Positions 31,566 through 33,979 of a stretch of DNA of 33,979 nucleotides are shown here, piece after piece. Source of the DNA: RGIG8244 sp045639325 (lineage in GTDB: Bacteria; Verrucomicrobiota; Lentisphaeria; Victivallales; UBA1829); contig JAZUCU010000010.1 of the NCBI GenBank assembly GCA_045639325.1, forward strand, positions 1 to 33,979. Reading direction: 5' to 3'. Under the pieces are notes generated by a model. It was not told where the DNA came from and ran no database searches. It saw nothing but the letters and a program-made list of their open reading frames with translations. The first letter of the stretch is position 1, and the number at the start of each line of letters is the position of its first letter. The position numbers and the translations under genes were made by a program.

Positions 31566-32771
31566 ATGAATCAGAATAAAAATTACAAAAAAACATTGAC
31601 TGCCTGTTATCTCGGCTTTGTTACTCAGGCGATATCTGCCAATTTTACCCCATTGCTCTTTCTGACTTTCAAAGAGTCGTATCATATAAGTCTTGAACAA
31701 CTTGCCTTGATTCCGCTTGTTTTTTATTTTACCCAGTTGCTCGTGGATACAGTTGCCGCAAAGTATGCCGATAAAGTCGGATACCGCCTTTGTGTAATTG
31801 CTTCTCAGGTCTTGTCGTCAGTCGGATTGATTGCTTTGACGTTTTTACCCGGTCTGTTGGAGAATTCCTTTATCGGCATATTGATCGCGGTGGGGCTTTA
31901 TGCCATCGGAAGCGGTTTGATTGAAGTGTTGTTAAGTCCCATTGTTGAGGCCTGTCCTTTTGAAAACAAGGCAGGGGTTATGAGTCTGCTGCATTCCTTT
32001 TACTGCTGGGGGGCCGTAGGGGTAATTCTCGGCTCCACATTATTTTTTGCTTTATTCGGGATTGAACATTGGAAAATCCTGACAATTCTCTGGTCATTGA
32101 TTCCTCTTTACAACGCTGTAAACTTCATCAGTTGTCCAATAGAAAAACTTGGAGAAGAGGGAACGAATATGAGCATCCGTCAACTGTTGAGCGTTCCTAT
32201 GTTCTGGATGATGATATTTCTGATGATTTGCGCCGGTTCATCAGAAGCAACGATGTGTCAATGGAGTTCGGCTTTTACGGAATCGGCACTGAATGTATCT
32301 AAACTGATCGGTGATTTGACCGGGCCGTGCCTTTTTGCCGCATTTATGGGAATTGCCCGTATGTTGTACGGAAAGTTCAGCGAAAAACTCAATTTGGTCA
32401 AAACCATGTTTCTGTGCGGTTTTTCTGCCGTTATATGCTATTTGCTTGCCTCGCTGGCTTCCTGGGCGGTACTGGGGTTGATTGGATGCGCACTTTGCGG
32501 TCTTGCGGTGGGAATTATGTGGCCGGGAACGATCAGTCTTTCTGCCCGCAAATGTCCCGGTGGAGGTACCGCGATGTTTGCCTTTCTGGCATTAGCCGGT
32601 GATCTTGGGGCAACAGCCGGTCCGGTTTTAGTCGGAAAAATTGCCGAAATAACGGGCGAGAACCTGAAAAACGGCTTGCTTGCAGCCACCATATTCCCCG
32701 TTTGCCTGACTCTGGCTCTTTTATGGCACAATAAAAAATCTCAAACACTTAAAGCGAATTATAACAAATAA
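31566..32771 (+). CDS. MFS transporter, sugar-permease-like
   Basis: A 401-residue permease with about 12 hydrophobic segments, not a close paralogue of the MFS protein at 29310. Features are YADKVGYR (after helix 2), an Asn/Phe-rich first helix (ISANFTPLLFLTF), the long helix 4-5 region (LSPIVEACPFENKAGVMSLLHSFYCWG), and GIMWPGTISLSARKCPGGG in the C-terminal half. This style resembles the FucP-type fucose/sugar permeases. ACAGGAG lies about six bases before ATG 31566, which is preferred over an upstream TTG in frame. The gene ends 214 bp before the phosphatase-like gene, which has its own promoter. Confidence 0.88.
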   Translation: MNQNKNYKKTLTACYLGFVTQAISANFTPLLFLTFKESYHISLEQLALIPLVFYFTQLLVDTVAAKYADKVGYRLCVIASQVLSSVGLIALTFLPGLLENSFIGILIAVGLYAIGSGLIEVLLSPIVEACPFENKAGVMSLLHSFYCWGAVGVILGSTLFFALFGIEHWKILTILWSLIPLYNAVNFISCPIEKLGEEGTNMSIRQLLSVPMFWMMIFLMICAGSSEATMCQWSSAFTESALNVSKLIGDLTGPCLFAAFMGIARMLYGKFSEKLNLVKTMFLCGFSAVICYLLASLASWAVLGLIGCALCGLAVGIMWPGTISLSARKCPGGGTAMFAFLALAGDLGATAGPVLVGKIAEITGENLKNGLLAATIFPVCLTLALLWHNKKSQTLKANYNK

Positions 32772-32907
32772 AAGGTTATATTTTTATATCGCTCTGCTCC
32801 CAACACGGATAGTCAGAATTGATGGGCCCGCTTATTCGGTTTGAGGAACGATTATCAGTTCCAACAAAAAAAGCGATAGATATGATTGTTTGAATGAGCA
32901 AAAGTTA

Positions 32908-32936
32908 TTGACAAAATGGTTGGTTTGTAGTATATT
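32908..32936 (+). promoter_or_regulatory. Promoter of the purple-acid-phosphatase-like gene
   Basis: TTGACA (32908-32913), a 17-bp spacer and TATATT (32931-32936): a close sigma-70 match about 50 bp upstream of ATG 32985. Confidence 0.78.
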
Positions 32937-32984
32937 ACTAATTGTTATAATTTTTTTAATACATTTTTAACAGGATATTTATCT

Positions 32985-33979
32985 ATGAAAAGAAAGTTAC
33001 TTTTTATGGCTGCTGTTATTACTGCTGCAACTCAAATCGTTTTGGGGAAATCTATTTATCCCCGGGAATTCAAAGTCTTTTTTTCTGACCGCATTACAAG
33101 CGAAAACGCCCAATCTTTGCGGTATGAGGATGATGTACTGGTGCTGGATGAAAAAACTTCCGTTAAAGCTCAAAAAATGCTTATCAATGAAAAGAGTATA
33201 TTGGATCTGCGGGCAGTTGATCCGCAGAAAAAATTCAGCAAAGCCGCTATTTCCGCAGTTATTTATTCCGAAAAAAACAGTTCATTGCGTATGGGCATGG
33301 GCGCTGACTGGTGGTTTGACTGTTACTGTAACGGCAAATATATTTTCGGCACCACTGAATCCGGAAATCTTTTCTGGCCGCCCTCGGTAAGCAGTTTTGT
33401 TTTTGAAATACCTTTGCGGGTCGGACGTAATGAGCTGACGATTTTTACCCGTTCCGGTGCCGGCGGCTGGACTGTGGCAGTCGGTGAACCTCCGGCAGAT
33501 GCCGATCTTAATCAGCCCCGGCAGGCTCCGTTGAAAGCCGAAGTTTTGTATGGACCTTATTTGACTAATCCAACTCCGACTTCCATAACTGTAAGTTATG
33601 TGGTACGCGGCCGTCAGCCGCTGGAACTTGAATACCGCAAAAAAGGCAATAAAGTCTGGAAAAAAATGCAGATATTGCGCGGCGGTCAGCTTATTGAAGA
33701 TGAACGGGTCATGCGGTTTGATCTTAATGATCTGCGCCCCGATACAGTTTATGAATACCGCGCCCTCAAACGAGTTGGCCGCGAATTGCGCGATGTTCAA
33801 CCCGACAAAGTGCGTACATTCAAAACATTCAGCGATAAACCCCAGAATTTCAGCTTCTGGATCATGGCAGATACCCAGACACATAAACTGCACAAACTTG
33901 CCCAGCTGAAAAATCTGCTCCAAAAGCGTTCTGAACTGAAAAATGCCGATATGTTTGTACATCTGGGGGATATAAGCAG
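32985..33979 (+). CDS. Secreted purple-acid-phosphatase-like metallophosphoesterase, cut by the right edge
   Basis: The first 331 codons are present. The signal peptide (MKRKLLFMAAVITAATQIVLG) has no lipobox. Residues ~25-175 form a beta-rich N-terminal region with DWWFDCYCNGKYIFG and FVFEIPLRVGRNELTIF, resembling a carbohydrate-binding jelly roll. Next is a fibronectin-III-like domain (about 185-275: YLTNPTPTSITVSYVV...LRPDTVYEYRAL), as precedes the catalytic domain in purple acid phosphatases. The phosphoesterase core begins with FWIMADTQTH and reaches HLGDI at the edge, giving the first two metal-binding Asp motifs. The rest of the active site is off the window. CAGGA precedes the ATG. Likely periplasmic or extracellular. 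Confidence 0.8.
   Translation, partial: MKRKLLFMAAVITAATQIVLGKSIYPREFKVFFSDRITSENAQSLRYEDDVLVLDEKTSVKAQKMLINEKSILDLRAVDPQKKFSKAAISAVIYSEKNSSLRMGMGADWWFDCYCNGKYIFGTTESGNLFWPPSVSSFVFEIPLRVGRNELTIFTRSGAGGWTVAVGEPPADADLNQPRQAPLKAEVLYGPYLTNPTPTSITVSYVVRGRQPLELEYRKKGNKVWKKMQILRGGQLIEDERVMRFDLNDLRPDTVYEYRALKRVGRELRDVQPDKVRTFKTFSDKPQNFSFWIMADTQTHKLHKLAQLKNLLQKRSELKNADMFVHLGDIS

Overview
The window most likely comes from a Lentisphaerae (Victivallis-like) or closely related PVC-group bacterium. The signs are tandem pseudopilin-like proteins with the FTLIELLVVIAIIAIL-type N terminus and the H-X9-DG C-terminal motif, CBM9-like secreted proteins, a SUMF1-type lipoprotein, an unusually long sodium:solute symporter, and many glycan-degradation genes without any SusC/SusD pair. 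The taxonomic call is an inference from gene style; no rRNA or tRNA is present.

Layout. 1-4.8 kb: a possible partial gene start and a short 9-bp repeat tract, then a minus-strand sodium:solute symporter with its own promoter and terminator. Divergent from it is a two-gene lipoprotein operon (SUMF1-like, CBM9-like) that ends in a strong terminator; both lipoproteins share the mature N terminus CNCC.

4.8-15.4 kb: a carbohydrate-utilisation block. An AraC-family regulator is divergent from a cytoplasmic clan GH-A glycoside hydrolase (GH39-like), with paired direct repeats between them. After a terminator and a near-consensus promoter comes a long plus-strand operon: two pseudopilin-like proteins, a secreted CBM9-like protein, an 1127-residue secreted GH42-like protein, a secreted jelly-roll-like protein and a secreted protein of unknown family. 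No importer lies inside the block; the symporter is the nearest candidate.

15.4-25.8 kb: a small lipoprotein and the HrpB helicase on the plus strand, converging on a minus-strand housekeeping run transcribed priA-alr-hisA-plsC-aroB-dprA. The last four genes overlap or nearly touch, so replication restart, wall D-alanine, histidine, phospholipid and aromatic synthesis and DNA uptake genes are packed together.

25.8-34 kb: a GH3 hydrolase with its terminator, a short decayed stretch (gene-end remnant plus a 116-bp element closed by a 12-bp inverted repeat and holding the same 9-bp unit as the repeat at the left edge), a membrane-anchored metallophosphoesterase, two unrelated MFS transporters separated by a truncated IS3-family transposase pseudogene, and the first 331 codons of a secreted purple-acid-phosphatase-like protein running off the right edge.

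Several near-consensus sigma-70-type promoters are visible, three of them with the same TTGCATTTT start to the -35 region.
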